Positions 1-8,187 of a stretch of DNA of 15,062 nucleotides are shown piece by piece. Made by a program: the position numbers and the translations under genes. Source of the stretch: Clostridia bacterium. Its GTDB lineage: Bacteria > Bacillota > Clostridia > Christensenellales > Aristaeellaceae. The stretch lies in contig CAAGII010000118.1 of assembly GCA_900769875.1 (NCBI GenBank), positions 1-15,062 on the forward strand, given 5' to 3'. Below the pieces are notes generated by a model. That model was given only the letters and a program-made list of their open reading frames with translations, searched no databases and had not been told where the DNA came from. Numbering within the stretch: the first letter of the stretch is position 1; the number at the start of each line of letters is the position of its first letter.

Positions 1-1
1 A

Positions 2-154
2 AATCCGGCACTCCCGGTATCCATGCTGGAAGCGGAACCTGAATGCTCACGTTTCCTTAATGTCTTGGAAAAGAAACAGGAACAGTCCATGGAGCGGATG
101 GCGGATGCCATTTCCTTCCGTCAGTTCAGAAAGGACGGTGGGAACAATGTATGA
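2..154 (+). CDS. DDE-type transposase, C-terminal fragment (partial, enters from the left edge)
   Basis: An open frame starts at the window edge and ends in TGA at 152-154. It encodes about 50 residues ending ERMADAISFRQFRKDGGNNV. The stop overlaps the next gene's start by 8 nt (ATG at 147), the compact arrangement of a transposase followed by its ATPase. A basic tail directly before an ExeA/TniB-like ATPase fits the C-terminus of an integrase-core (DDE) transposase of the two-gene elements common in Clostridia. The catalytic core lies outside the window, so the assignment rests on the neighbour, the overlap and the tail. The partner ATPase is broken, so this copy is probably not an autonomous element today. 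No inverted repeat end is visible here. Confidence 0.6.
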   Translation, partial: NPALPVSMLEAEPECSRFLNVLEKKQEQSMERMADAISFRQFRKDGGNNV

Positions 155-284
155 GTCTTTCTATGAAATGGAACGGACACCATTTGCGCGGGACATCCCG
201 CCCGGACAGCTTTATGAATCCGCAGCGATGGCGAATGCGCTGGGCCGGTTATCCTATGTGGCAGACAGACAGCTCTTTGCCGTT
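147..284 (+). pseudogene. Truncated AAA ATPase (ExeA/TniB-like) of the transposition module
   Basis: The frame starts at ATG 147 with an AAGGA-type ribosome binding site at 131-135. It encodes MYESFYEMERTPFARDIPPG and continues to LGRLSYVADRQLFAV at 240-284. This matches my knowledge of the N-terminal strand of ExeA-like ATPases that partner DDE transposases. In intact members the Walker A motif follows directly after this point. Here the frame instead continues as the antisense of the phosphoesterase gene and stops at 722. No GxxGxGK(T/S) appears, so ATP binding is lost. The breakpoint lies roughly at 265-288. The family call is by pattern recall, not a search. Read-through of the whole frame would give a meaningless 191-residue chimera. 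Confidence 0.65.
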
Positions 285-692
285 GATCGTCAGAATGGCG
301 AGCGTGATTTCCTGATCGAATCGTCTTTTGCCGCAGCTGCCCGGATTCAGCCAGAGCCTGCCGTCGATCATCTGTTCGGCGTATTTGTGGGAATGGCCGA
401 AGATGACCACATCAATTCCATGGAGTTCCGAAGGGACGAACTTTTTGTTGTGAACAACGAAGAGGACGCAGTCCTCAATCTGAACGGTGATGCTCTCCGG
501 CAGATGCTCCGCCCACTCCTTATCGTTGTTGCCGCGGACGACATAAATCGGAGCCAGCGCGGAAAGCTGATCGAGAATCTGCAGATTGTTAATGTCGCCG
601 CCATGGATGATGGCGTCACAGTCAGCGACAATCTGAATGACTTCCGGGCGGAGCAGGCCGTGCGTGTCGGACAGAACAGCAACTCTTGTCAA
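249..692 (-). CDS. YfcE/MJ0936-type metallophosphoesterase
   Basis: This is a soluble two-metal phosphodiesterase of the small YfcE/MJ0936 class, 147 residues. All metal-binding blocks are visible: DTH at 9-11, GGD at 31-33, GNND at 54-57, His81 and GHSH at 99-102. A conserved NPGSCGKRR follows at 116-124. The start is TTG (690-692), chosen because a strong GGAGGG lies 7 nt upstream and no in-frame ATG precedes it. The physiological substrate cannot be told from sequence. It follows mcrC by 107 nt, so co-transcription with the defence genes is possible but not shown. Its last ~7-10 codons overlap, in antisense, the truncated transposon ATPase. The native C-terminus may therefore have been replaced; the length is slightly below the usual ~155 residues. 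It may be a core-genome gene marking the island boundary. Confidence 0.88.
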   Translation of the reverse strand: MTRVAVLSDTHGLLRPEVIQIVADCDAIIHGGDINNLQILDQLSALAPIYVVRGNNDKEWAEHLPESITVQIEDCVLFVVHNKKFVPSELHGIDVVIFGHSHKYAEQMIDGRLWLNPGSCGKRRFDQEITLAILTINGKELSVCHIG

Positions 693-698
693 GGGAAT

Positions 699-704
699 CC
701 CTCC
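699..704 (-). promoter_or_regulatory. Ribosome binding site that fixes the TTG start of the phosphoesterase
   Basis: GGAGGG on the minus strand lies 7 nt before TTG 690-692. The nearest upstream ATG (715-717) is out of frame, so the TTG is the supported start. Confidence 0.75.
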
Positions 705-759
705 AATCCGGAATCATCGTAGTAACCTCTTGCGACATACAAAAGTTGTGCGGAAGCCG

Positions 760-786
760 GAATCACTCTGGGTTTCAAGAGGATTC
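760..786. other. Small stem-loop between mcrC and the phosphoesterase
   Basis: GAATC-A-CTCT (760-769) pairs with AGAG-GATTC (778-786): nine base pairs, one bulged A and an 8-nt loop. No T-run follows on either strand, so it is not a classical intrinsic terminator. It is the only structured element in this 107-nt gap and could protect an RNA end or attenuate transcription after mcrC. Confidence 0.25.
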
Positions 787-799
787 ACCTTCCGGGCAT

Positions 800-1837
800 T
801 CATCCGAAAAACTCATGGCAGATTTCATCCAGCTGCTTGCGGATTCCCGTAAACTCCTGGTTCAGATCCAGCGTCTTTGCCGAAATCCGGTTGCCGCTCA
901 TCTGATACACATGCTCCGGCGCAATCTCCTCATCGGTTTTTGCATAGAGCAGCATACCGGCGACCTCATGAGGATGATCCTTTATCGCAAGCTCCTTGTT
1001 CTTCACATAGGTAAAAATCTGATAGAGATTGCCCGAGTGCAGCGTGTGTGTCCCGAACTGAACCTGCGTCGTATGGGCGTAATACTTCGCGTCGATGATC
1101 AGCACGCGGCGATCATCCCGGCTGGTCAGTGTGATGTCCGTCTGCATCTGCGGCAACATATCGCCCATGCCGTCGTCGAGCTGCCAGTCAATCTGCGCAG
1201 CCGTGGCGATGATTTCAGGATGCTCCCTGCGGTAGTAGTTGAGAATAAACTTCTCATACAGGCGGCACATGCGCTGCTCGTCCAGAAAATCTGCCATGCG
1301 AAGCGCGCCGTCCTCCTGACGCTGAAGCAGTCCCTTGACAACCAGCCAGCACACGGCAATCAGCATCCGGTACGTCTGATTGTTTCGGTTGTATTGCATG
1401 TGCCAGTTGACGCTGAACAGATCGACCTCATCCACATCGGCAAAGAACACGAGCAACTGGCGGATGTCCTTTCTGCGCGCCTTGCTGATGTCGCAGCGAA
1501 GCAGCAGCATCAGCGTGCTTTTGATGATCTGATTCATCGGGGAATTGACGGAGAAATCATCGTACGAACAGACGAGCTGACGTTTCAGCAGCGCCTGTGT
1601 TTTGATGGACTCCGACATTTCAATCCGTCCGCGCGGCGTGGACAGGCTTTCCGTGCGGAGCATATAGGCTCGCCCAAGCCCCTGCTTCACCTGACCGGAC
1701 ACGCCTTTGCAGAGAATGGCCGCGCACAGATCCGCCATGTTATCGAATCGCTCCGTCGCCAGTGAGCGATAGCCCTGGTTTTGCAGCACCTGAAAGGCGT
1801 AAGAGAGCATGTGGTAGATGTTTTGAATCGGGATCAC
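800..1837 (-). CDS. mcrC: McrC-like nuclease subunit of an McrBC modification-dependent restriction system
   Basis: This 345-residue protein is the endonuclease partner of McrB. Its N-terminus, MIPIQNIYHMLSYAF, is typical of McrC homologues. The middle carries the family block RLYEKFILNYY (192-202). The C-terminal half has a PD-(D/E)xK nuclease signature: Asp234 in MQTDI, then Asp249-Ala-Lys251 in the strand VLIIDAKYY. Both catalytic positions are intact. In the known system McrC is recruited by the McrB motor and cuts DNA when modified sites are bound. The start is GTG (1835-1837); it overlaps the mcrB stop as GTGA, implying translational coupling and defined stoichiometry. Target chemistry cannot be read from McrC; it depends on the McrB N-terminal reader. 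Confidence 0.92.
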   Translation of the reverse strand: MIPIQNIYHMLSYAFQVLQNQGYRSLATERFDNMADLCAAILCKGVSGQVKQGLGRAYMLRTESLSTPRGRIEMSESIKTQALLKRQLVCSYDDFSVNSPMNQIIKSTLMLLLRCDISKARRKDIRQLLVFFADVDEVDLFSVNWHMQYNRNNQTYRMLIAVCWLVVKGLLQRQEDGALRMADFLDEQRMCRLYEKFILNYYRREHPEIIATAAQIDWQLDDGMGDMLPQMQTDITLTSRDDRRVLIIDAKYYAHTTQVQFGTHTLHSGNLYQIFTYVKNKELAIKDHPHEVAGMLLYAKTDEEIAPEHVYQMSGNRISAKTLDLNQEFTGIRKQLDEICHEFFG

Positions 1838-4020
1838 TTGACAGCACTCTCCAGACGGGCAGTCCAGTCCTTCACCTTCTGCGGCTCGTCGAACCAGTAT
1901 TCCCGCAGAAGAGGCACCAGCTCAAAGCGGACAATGCCGGTCAGATCACTATCTGTGAGCGTCTCAGGCGTCAGATTGCAGAAAGAACTGTGACCGATGC
2001 GGAATCCATCGCCCAGCGATTCATCCTCGGAGATGGCCTGATTCAGGCTCTCCACGCAGGCAATCAGCCGGTCAAACCTGTCGCTGTGAAGCGATTCCTG
2101 ATAGCTGCGGAAGCCTTCTGTCGCAAAGCCCGGCGCCATGTCAAAGAAGGCGAAGCGCCTGCGCAGCGCATAGTCCATCATGGCCAGGCTGCGGTCGGCA
2201 GTGTTCATCATGCCGATGATCAGTACATTCGCCGGTACACTGAAGCGCTCGTCGGCATAGAGAAGCTGAAGTCCCATGCCTCCGCGCTTGTCGCTCTCAA
2301 TCAGCATGAACAGCTCGCCGAAGATCTTGCTCAGGTTGCCGCGGTTGATCTCGTCGATGATGAAGAAGTACTCGTTGTCGGGATCGTCCTGCGCCTTCTT
2401 GCAGAAGGTGTAAAAAGCACCTTGGCGCAGCTCAAAGCCGTTTGAGCAGGGGCGGAATCCCATGATAAAGTCCTCATAGGAATAGCTCTGATGGAACTGC
2501 ACCATGGCGACGCGCTCCTGATCCTTGACGCCCATCATGGAATACGCCAGCCGCTTGGCGGCATAGGTCTTGCCCACGCCGGGCGCGCCCTGCAAAATGA
2601 CGTTCTTCTTTTTGCGCAGCAGCTGAACCAGCGTGGCATAGTCTTCGCTGCTCATGAAGACATCGGAGAGGAAGTCCTCCGGCGTATATGCGGGATAGGT
2701 GATTTCGGGCTCAACCGTTTCCGGTTCATCCTCTGCCCCCGATTCATCGGCAAAGAGGTCGTTCAGGCTATCGACAATACCGGTATAGGCGGTCATATCC
2801 GTCAGCGTTTTCATCGGCGCGTTGTCCTTTGGGTATGCCCATTCGCCCTTGTGCGTCCACTTCACCTGCCGCTGATGGCAGTAATCCTCAATCGGATAGT
2901 CCTCCACGAAGTTGTAATCCGAGATCACAACGCCGCGCCCGATGATCTTGTGCCGCCCCTGCTTGGCGAAGATCACGTCGCCCACCTTCATGTCGTGCAG
3001 CATTTGCCAGACAGCAAGCGACGGATTGATCATGGGGCCCTGTCCGTATGATTCACGCAGCTTGTCTTTGATTGCTTCACGGGAAGAAAAACCTCTGGCA
3101 TCGCCGGAAGCACTCCAGCCAAGCGCCATGATGCCCTGGTTAAAAAAGTCCTCCCACTGCGCGGCGTTCTCGCCGGGCGCGTAAAGCCAGTAGTGAACCG
3201 GGCGAACATCCTTGTCAGGATCAGCCTGTGCTGCGTCTGTTGCATTTTTGCCCGATTGCAGAGCATCCTGCTTCTGCTTTTGGTTGACTTCTTCGGAGAT
3301 ATTCCATGCGTCAAAGGAAAGCGTGGCAAGGCTGTTATATCTGCCTCCGGCGTCGATAAGCGCATCGCATTGCGCGCAAATGCGAAGGTACGCGGCTCCA
3401 TCAGGAATTTCTTTCAGAGCCTTGATTGCATCGGCAGACGCATCATCCAGCTTTCCCGATCCGGTCAGAAACCATCTGTTGCGGGAATCCAGACTGAGAT
3501 AAACGGATGGGCGCACCCAGTACAAGCCCATCGTGAGCTTCCAGCGGTTTCCCTTCAAATCCTTCACTGCGTCATACGCCTGAATGAAGTTTCGACTGGT
3601 GCTTTCGTCAGGATGATCGGCATAAGCCAGCGCTGCAGCGAAGCACGCCCACAGATTCTCCACATCGTGTTCGCCGCGGTCCGGATCGCCTGTGAAGCGA
3701 TAAAAGGTCGCGTTCAGCGGATTGAGAACGGGGATGCCGTCAAAGTCCGAAGGCACTGCGGCGCTGACGGAAAAGAGCTCCTTCATTGCCTGGCACAGAG
3801 CAATCCGGTTTTCGCCCTTCATGCTCTTGTTGAACAGACCGAACACGGTGAACGGGTCCATGTTCGTCGGGACATCTGTGCTGTCCAGCTTGGGCAGATT
3901 CATCCCGGTCTGTTCATAGGCCCTGACGACTTTTTCGATCATGGACTGACGGCTTGCGCGGTATGTCAGCAGCCTGTCGGCAAACTCCATGTAGAAGGGA
4001 ACCCATGTAAAGTCGGACAT
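1834..4020 (-). CDS. mcrB: McrB-like AAA+ motor with an EVE-like modified-base reader domain
   Basis: This 728-residue ATPase/GTPase is the recognition and motor subunit of McrBC. Residues 1-245 form an N-terminal domain I do not recognise. Residues ~275-415 (HYWLYAPGENAAQWEDF, then MKVGDVIFAK and IIGRGVV) look like an EVE/PUA-fold domain, a class that binds modified bases in DNA or RNA. An acidic linker (425-440) follows. The AAA+ core has Walker A GAPGVGKT at 478-485, YEDFIMGFRP at 515-524, Walker B FFIIDEINRG at 552-561, the McrB hallmark MNTADRS at 605-611, and arginines 620-622. The ATG start has GAGG 8 nt upstream. The gene follows res by 33 nt and overlaps mcrC by 4 nt. By family knowledge it forms rings that drive McrC. 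The target modification is inferred to be a modified cytosine or similar base, not shown. Confidence 0.9.
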   Translation of the reverse strand: MSDFTWVPFYMEFADRLLTYRASRQSMIEKVVRAYEQTGMNLPKLDSTDVPTNMDPFTVFGLFNKSMKGENRIALCQAMKELFSVSAAVPSDFDGIPVLNPLNATFYRFTGDPDRGEHDVENLWACFAAALAYADHPDESTSRNFIQAYDAVKDLKGNRWKLTMGLYWVRPSVYLSLDSRNRWFLTGSGKLDDASADAIKALKEIPDGAAYLRICAQCDALIDAGGRYNSLATLSFDAWNISEEVNQKQKQDALQSGKNATDAAQADPDKDVRPVHYWLYAPGENAAQWEDFFNQGIMALGWSASGDARGFSSREAIKDKLRESYGQGPMINPSLAVWQMLHDMKVGDVIFAKQGRHKIIGRGVVISDYNFVEDYPIEDYCHQRQVKWTHKGEWAYPKDNAPMKTLTDMTAYTGIVDSLNDLFADESGAEDEPETVEPEITYPAYTPEDFLSDVFMSSEDYATLVQLLRKKKNVILQGAPGVGKTYAAKRLAYSMMGVKDQERVAMVQFHQSYSYEDFIMGFRPCSNGFELRQGAFYTFCKKAQDDPDNEYFFIIDEINRGNLSKIFGELFMLIESDKRGGMGLQLLYADERFSVPANVLIIGMMNTADRSLAMMDYALRRRFAFFDMAPGFATEGFRSYQESLHSDRFDRLIACVESLNQAISEDESLGDGFRIGHSSFCNLTPETLTDSDLTGIVRFELVPLLREYWFDEPQKVKDWTARLESAVK

Positions 4021-4053
4021 GGTGGATACCTCGTTTCAAAATGTTGCATATCC

Positions 4054-7000
4054 TCAGTGCATCACCTTGTTGAGCAGCTGCTGATAGCTGTCCACATGGT
4101 CGTATGTGACCATACCATTGGACAGAGTGGAAAACAGCTTTCTGGCGCAGTCAATCTTGGCTTTCTCAATGGGGCGCAGATTCAGGCTGTCCATGGTGCC
4201 CTTGGTTTCGGCCACGAAGTAGATGTGACGCACAGCACCTTCATGGAACACAATCGCCCAGTCAGGCGAGTAATGACCGACCGGCGTGGGGATGGAAAAG
4301 CCCTTGGGCAGCTTGGCATAAATGTTCACTTCCGCGGCGCTGTCCAGCGCTTCGGCAAATTTCCGCTCCACACTCTTTTCTGCTGTGCCGTCGGTGTACA
4401 CATAATCCTGAATCGCCTTTGTCGCCCGGAAGGCTTCCTCCAGCGAATGCCCATTCTTCTCCGCTGTGAAGATGCTGCTGTCGTAGCTGCCCTCAATCTG
4501 ATCGTAGGTGATATGCTCGACGATCATCGTGGCCTTTTGCTCCTTGATCAGCCGCGTGACCTTGCTGATGAACTCCTCCGGGTTATGCTGGAACATCAGA
4601 TAGGTTTCCGGGTGAATCCCCTTGAGGATTGCCGATACGGTGCGGCGGGTGAGCACGGTTCCCTCGGCAATTTTGCCAATCAGGTCGTACTTGATCTGGC
4701 TGACCTCCGCGTGCCGGAGCGTCGTCGTTCGGGTCTTGACAGAATTGAAGGAGCTGCCCTCGCGCATCATGTCCTGCGTCAGCTCGTCGCGCTGGCTGGC
4801 CTGCGAAACAGTGTATTGCAGCTGGCTGACATACAGATTCGCATTGATTGCCGCGATGGCGTTGCGGATCAGCTCGTCCGAATCAAACTCCACGGTATAG
4901 GCATACCTGTGGTTAATGGCGCGCCACAACCGCTGGAATTCCTCCCGATAGAAGCGGTCGTTGAGCGGATTCTCCGGAGCCTTGGTCTTGTTGCCGTCCG
5001 CAAACATTTCCTTGAGCACGCTGTCGTCGAAGATGGCCTGAATCAGCTTATGGATGCCCTCCGCCATGGGCTGCAGGGCCTCCGGCAGCGGGGCGAGCGT
5101 ATGCGCGGCAAGGTCGTCGCGGTACTCCTGCGCGATGGTATCGTTGTCAGTGATGTAATCGTTTTTCAGCAGATACTTATAAATCTGCCGGGCCTGCGCT
5201 GCATCGAGCTGGACGCGCTGCCCATCGACGGAGATCGTCTTGCCGGTGAAGTATTCCACACTGGCCCGGGTGGGACGGTCGTAGAGGACGGCGCGGGTCT
5301 GCTCCTGCAGGTCGCGGACAAAGCCGGAATACCCTTCGCTGGCGATGACAGTCAGGGTGTTGATGCTGTGCACGCTGTCGCCGCAGGTGTCGGCGTCCAT
5401 GCGCTCGCCCTGCTGGTTGACGCAAAGGCGCAGCCCGCGCCCGACCTCCTGCCGCTTTTGCGTGGAGCTGTCGCCGCCGTGCTTGAGGGTGCAAATTTGA
5501 AAGACGTTGGGGTTGTCCCAGCCCTCCCGCAGGGCGGAGTGGGAGAATATAAAGCGGGTGGGCTCCTCGAAGGAAAGCAGGCGCTCCTTATTCTTGAGAA
5601 TCAGGTCGTAGGCGGAAATATCGTCGGAGAACTCGCTGCCGCGTTTGAGGGTGCTGTTGATGGCGCGCCCCGTCTTTTTGTCGATGCTGAAATAGCCCTT
5701 GTGCGTATCGGCGGGCGCGATGCCGTCCAGATAGGCAAGATACGCCGGGTTCAGGAAATGACGATGCTCGGCGAGCACAGCGGCGTATTCTTCCTCAAAA
5801 ATGCGCCCGTATTCACCCAGCGCCTCGTTGCCGTCCGCGTCATATTGGCGATACTTCGCCACCTCGTCGATGAAGAACAGGGACAGCGTCTTGATGCCCG
5901 CATTGAAATTCTGCTCTTCCTTCTCAAAGTGCGAAATGATCGTCTCCCGAATCTGCACGCGGCGCATATCGCGCTCGGAGACATCGCCCACCACGTCGCC
6001 TTTGCGGATGACGTCGCCGTTGGTGAAGGTGACCGTTCCCGCGATGGGGTCTATTTCCGAAATGGTAAAACCCTTGTACTGCTCCATTTCGTTGGAGATG
6101 AAATACAGGTTATCGCCCGCACTCAGCAGGCGGAACTCGCGATTGATGGACTTCTGATAGCGCACCTCCAGCTCCATGCGTACCTGCGGCGGCTTCTTCG
6201 GGGAAAGGACGATGCTCTCCATGTAGAGATACTGATCCGTGCCGCGGAAATTCTTCACCTCAAAGCCCTTGACCTCGATCTTCTTGACCAACCGCTTGTT
6301 GTAGGCGTCCAGCGCGTCGAGGACATAGACCAGATTGTGCTGCCTGGCGTGGGTGGCGGAATAGTTCAGGCAGAAGAGCGGCTTGAAGGACTGGATCGCC
6401 TTCTGCGTCACGTCGCCGCCCATCTTCTGCGGCTCATCCAGAATGATGATGGGGCGGTTGGCAGCGATGACGTCAATCGGGCGGCGGGAGGCAAATTCAT
6501 CCCGCTTGGAGTAGATGATGCGCGCTTCCTTGCTGCGCCCATCCTCCTTGAGCGACGCGGCAAACGCCTGCGTGTTGATGATCATGACGTTGATGCCGCT
6601 GTCGGAGGAGAAGGCGTCCAGCTGGTTGAGGTTGGCGCTGTTGTAGATGAAGAAGCGCGCCTTTTTGCCGTACAGCTCCATGAAGTGATCGGTGGTGATT
6701 TCAAAGGACTTCTTCACGCCCTCGCGGATGGCGATGGACGGCACGACCACGATGAACTTGCTGAAGCCGTAGCGCTTGTTCAGCTCGAACATGGTCTTGA
6801 TGTAGACATAGGTCTTGCCCGTGCCGGTCTCCATCTCCACGTCGAGCGAGGGGCAGCCCATCGTCATGTCCAGCTTATCGGACAGATGCAGGTTGTTTTC
6901 GCCCTGCACGGTGCGGATATTGGCGAGCAGCTCGTCCCCGGTCAGGCGGAGGGCGTCGTTCTTGTAGCCGGTATCGTCCAGCGGGTCGTCCATGGCGACC

Positions 7001-7176
7001 TGCGCCGCGGGGAACAGGCGCGTCTGCTCCACCAGCGGCGGCGGGAGCGCGGGCTTTTGCTCGCCCAGATCGCGGTTATAGGTTACGCCGTCGCTGTAAT
7101 GCTGTCCGCTGAACACGCGCACGACGCTCTCCACCGCGTCGGTCTGGTATTGCTGGATTTTGAAGCGGAATTTCAT
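4054..7176 (-). CDS. res: Type III restriction enzyme Res subunit (SF2 helicase plus PD-(D/E)xK nuclease)
   Basis: This 1040-residue protein is the cleavage subunit of a type III-like restriction system. The helicase motifs appear in order: METGTGKT (115-122, Walker A), DEPQ (247-250, the type III variant of the DEAD box), SATH (273-276), ALREGWDNPNVFQ (548-560) and QEVGRGLRL (576-584). The C-terminal nuclease is intact: Pro971-Asp972 followed by Glu990-Thr-Lys992, the PD...ExK arrangement. In known systems Res binds Mod, travels along DNA using ATP, and cuts near unmodified sites. The ATG start has GGGAG 8 nt upstream and overlaps the rhuM stop as ATGA. The gene is full length, without frameshifts. 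RhuM lies between mod and res, unlike the usual adjacent mod-res pair. Confidence 0.93.
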   Translation of the reverse strand: MKFRFKIQQYQTDAVESVVRVFSGQHYSDGVTYNRDLGEQKPALPPPLVEQTRLFPAAQVAMDDPLDDTGYKNDALRLTGDELLANIRTVQGENNLHLSDKLDMTMGCPSLDVEMETGTGKTYVYIKTMFELNKRYGFSKFIVVVPSIAIREGVKKSFEITTDHFMELYGKKARFFIYNSANLNQLDAFSSDSGINVMIINTQAFAASLKEDGRSKEARIIYSKRDEFASRRPIDVIAANRPIIILDEPQKMGGDVTQKAIQSFKPLFCLNYSATHARQHNLVYVLDALDAYNKRLVKKIEVKGFEVKNFRGTDQYLYMESIVLSPKKPPQVRMELEVRYQKSINREFRLLSAGDNLYFISNEMEQYKGFTISEIDPIAGTVTFTNGDVIRKGDVVGDVSERDMRRVQIRETIISHFEKEEQNFNAGIKTLSLFFIDEVAKYRQYDADGNEALGEYGRIFEEEYAAVLAEHRHFLNPAYLAYLDGIAPADTHKGYFSIDKKTGRAINSTLKRGSEFSDDISAYDLILKNKERLLSFEEPTRFIFSHSALREGWDNPNVFQICTLKHGGDSSTQKRQEVGRGLRLCVNQQGERMDADTCGDSVHSINTLTVIASEGYSGFVRDLQEQTRAVLYDRPTRASVEYFTGKTISVDGQRVQLDAAQARQIYKYLLKNDYITDNDTIAQEYRDDLAAHTLAPLPEALQPMAEGIHKLIQAIFDDSVLKEMFADGNKTKAPENPLNDRFYREEFQRLWRAINHRYAYTVEFDSDELIRNAIAAINANLYVSQLQYTVSQASQRDELTQDMMREGSSFNSVKTRTTTLRHAEVSQIKYDLIGKIAEGTVLTRRTVSAILKGIHPETYLMFQHNPEEFISKVTRLIKEQKATMIVEHITYDQIEGSYDSSIFTAEKNGHSLEEAFRATKAIQDYVYTDGTAEKSVERKFAEALDSAAEVNIYAKLPKGFSIPTPVGHYSPDWAIVFHEGAVRHIYFVAETKGTMDSLNLRPIEKAKIDCARKLFSTLSNGMVTYDHVDSYQQLLNKVMH

Positions 7177-8186
7177 GGCTTTTGCTCCCTGCTCTTCTTT
7201 TTCGCGGTGGTTTCAAGCCCCTTGATGGTTTCCAGATACGCTTCTTCAACGGGCGAGAGTGTCTGCGCCTGATATTTGCGGTACTCGGCGGTCGCCTTTT
7301 CCATAGCCTGCTGATGGCTGACATTTCCCGCGCCGCTGAGCAGCTGACGTCCTCCCGAGGAAAGCACCGCGTCCAGCTGGCGCACATAGTCGCTCATTTT
7401 CATCGGCCTGTGTTCGATGGCATTGATTTCCGCCAGATCAAAATAACCGGAAACCAGATTGTTCAGGACGCGTAGCTCATCCTCGGAGAGGTAATTTTTG
7501 GCGATACCAACGTCTTTCAGCACAGGCATTTCGCCGGGGAAGGTTTGCAGACCCATGAAGGGCTTCTGTGCATCCGCACGTTCAAAGATGACTTCTGCTG
7601 CCGTATGACCGTGGGCGGCGTAATGCAGCTTGTTTTGCACAATCTGGAAAAAGCGGATGGATTCCGCGCTATGGGGGTCATAGTCCACGCTGGTGGCATA
7701 CAGGTCTAACACCTGACGGTACAGCATCTTTTCCGACGAGCGGATATCCCGGATGCGCGCGAGCAGCTCTTTCCAGTAGTTGCCGCCGGCGTTGCCTTTC
7801 AGACGCTCGTCATCCAGCGCAAAGCCCTTGACCATATATTCTTTCAGGCGTGCCGTAGCCCACTGCCGGAACTGCGTGCCGCGCGGTGATTGCACCCGAT
7901 AGCCAACCGAAATAATCGCGTCGAGATTATAGTAGTCCACCTGATAGGTTTTGTGATCGGCGGCAGTTGTTGCATAGCGTGCAACAACTGAATCGCGATT
8001 CAGCTCACCTTCGGCAAAGATATTTTTCAGATGCCTGGAAATGGTAGACTTATTGCGCTCAAACAGCTCCGCCATCTGGTCAAGAGAGAGCCAGACGGTT
8101 TCATTTTCAAAGCGGACGTCAATATGCGTCTGCCCATCCGCGGATTGATAGACGATCATTTCGCCGTGGTTATTTTGAGAAGCCAT
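7173..8186 (-). CDS. rhuM: RhuM-family protein (virulence RhuM-like, restriction-associated)
   Basis: This 337-residue protein belongs to the RhuM family, named from a Salmonella pathogenicity-island gene and often found beside restriction systems. It has a helix-turn-helix-like N-terminal part (VWLSLDQMAELFERNKSTIS, 31-50). The family signature TTAADHKTYQVDYYNLDAII (73-92) and SVGYRVQSPRGTQFRQWAT (93-111) follow. The C-terminus is lysine-rich. The biochemical role is unknown; DNA or Mod/Res binding is inference. It starts 1 nt after the mod stop and overlaps res by 4 nt, so it is translated with both enzymes. Its coding region contains two adjacent perfect inverted repeats at 7964-8003. A shorter start is possible, but the family N-terminal ordering supports this ATG. 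Confidence 0.85.
   Translation of the reverse strand: MASQNNHGEMIVYQSADGQTHIDVRFENETVWLSLDQMAELFERNKSTISRHLKNIFAEGELNRDSVVARYATTAADHKTYQVDYYNLDAIISVGYRVQSPRGTQFRQWATARLKEYMVKGFALDDERLKGNAGGNYWKELLARIRDIRSSEKMLYRQVLDLYATSVDYDPHSAESIRFFQIVQNKLHYAAHGHTAAEVIFERADAQKPFMGLQTFPGEMPVLKDVGIAKNYLSEDELRVLNNLVSGYFDLAEINAIEHRPMKMSDYVRQLDAVLSSGGRQLLSGAGNVSHQQAMEKATAEYRKYQAQTLSPVEEAYLETIKGLETTAKKKSREQKP
7964..8003. repeat. Two overlapping perfect inverted repeats inside rhuM
   Basis: CAGTTGTTGCA at 7964-7974 pairs perfectly with TGCAACAACTG at 7980-7990 across a 5-nt loop: an 11-bp stem. Immediately after it, sharing CTG, is the perfect 16-bp palindrome CTGAATCG-CGATTCAG at 7988-8003. They fall at codons ~61-74 of rhuM. 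As RNA the first would be a very stable hairpin. The function is unknown. Confidence 0.8.
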
Positions 8187-8187
8187 C

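Noticed and set aside
760..786. Intrinsic terminator after mcrC
   Set aside because: A stem-loop exists, but no T-run follows on either strand, so a Rho-independent terminator is not supported.
686..1765. A 359-codon plus-strand open frame over mcrC
   Set aside because: It is antisense to an intact mcrC, with no ribosome binding site or domain of its own.
3193..7272. A 1359-codon plus-strand open frame covering res
   Set aside because: It is antisense to res, whose helicase and nuclease motifs are in perfect order. Long antisense frames are expected in GC-rich coding DNA.
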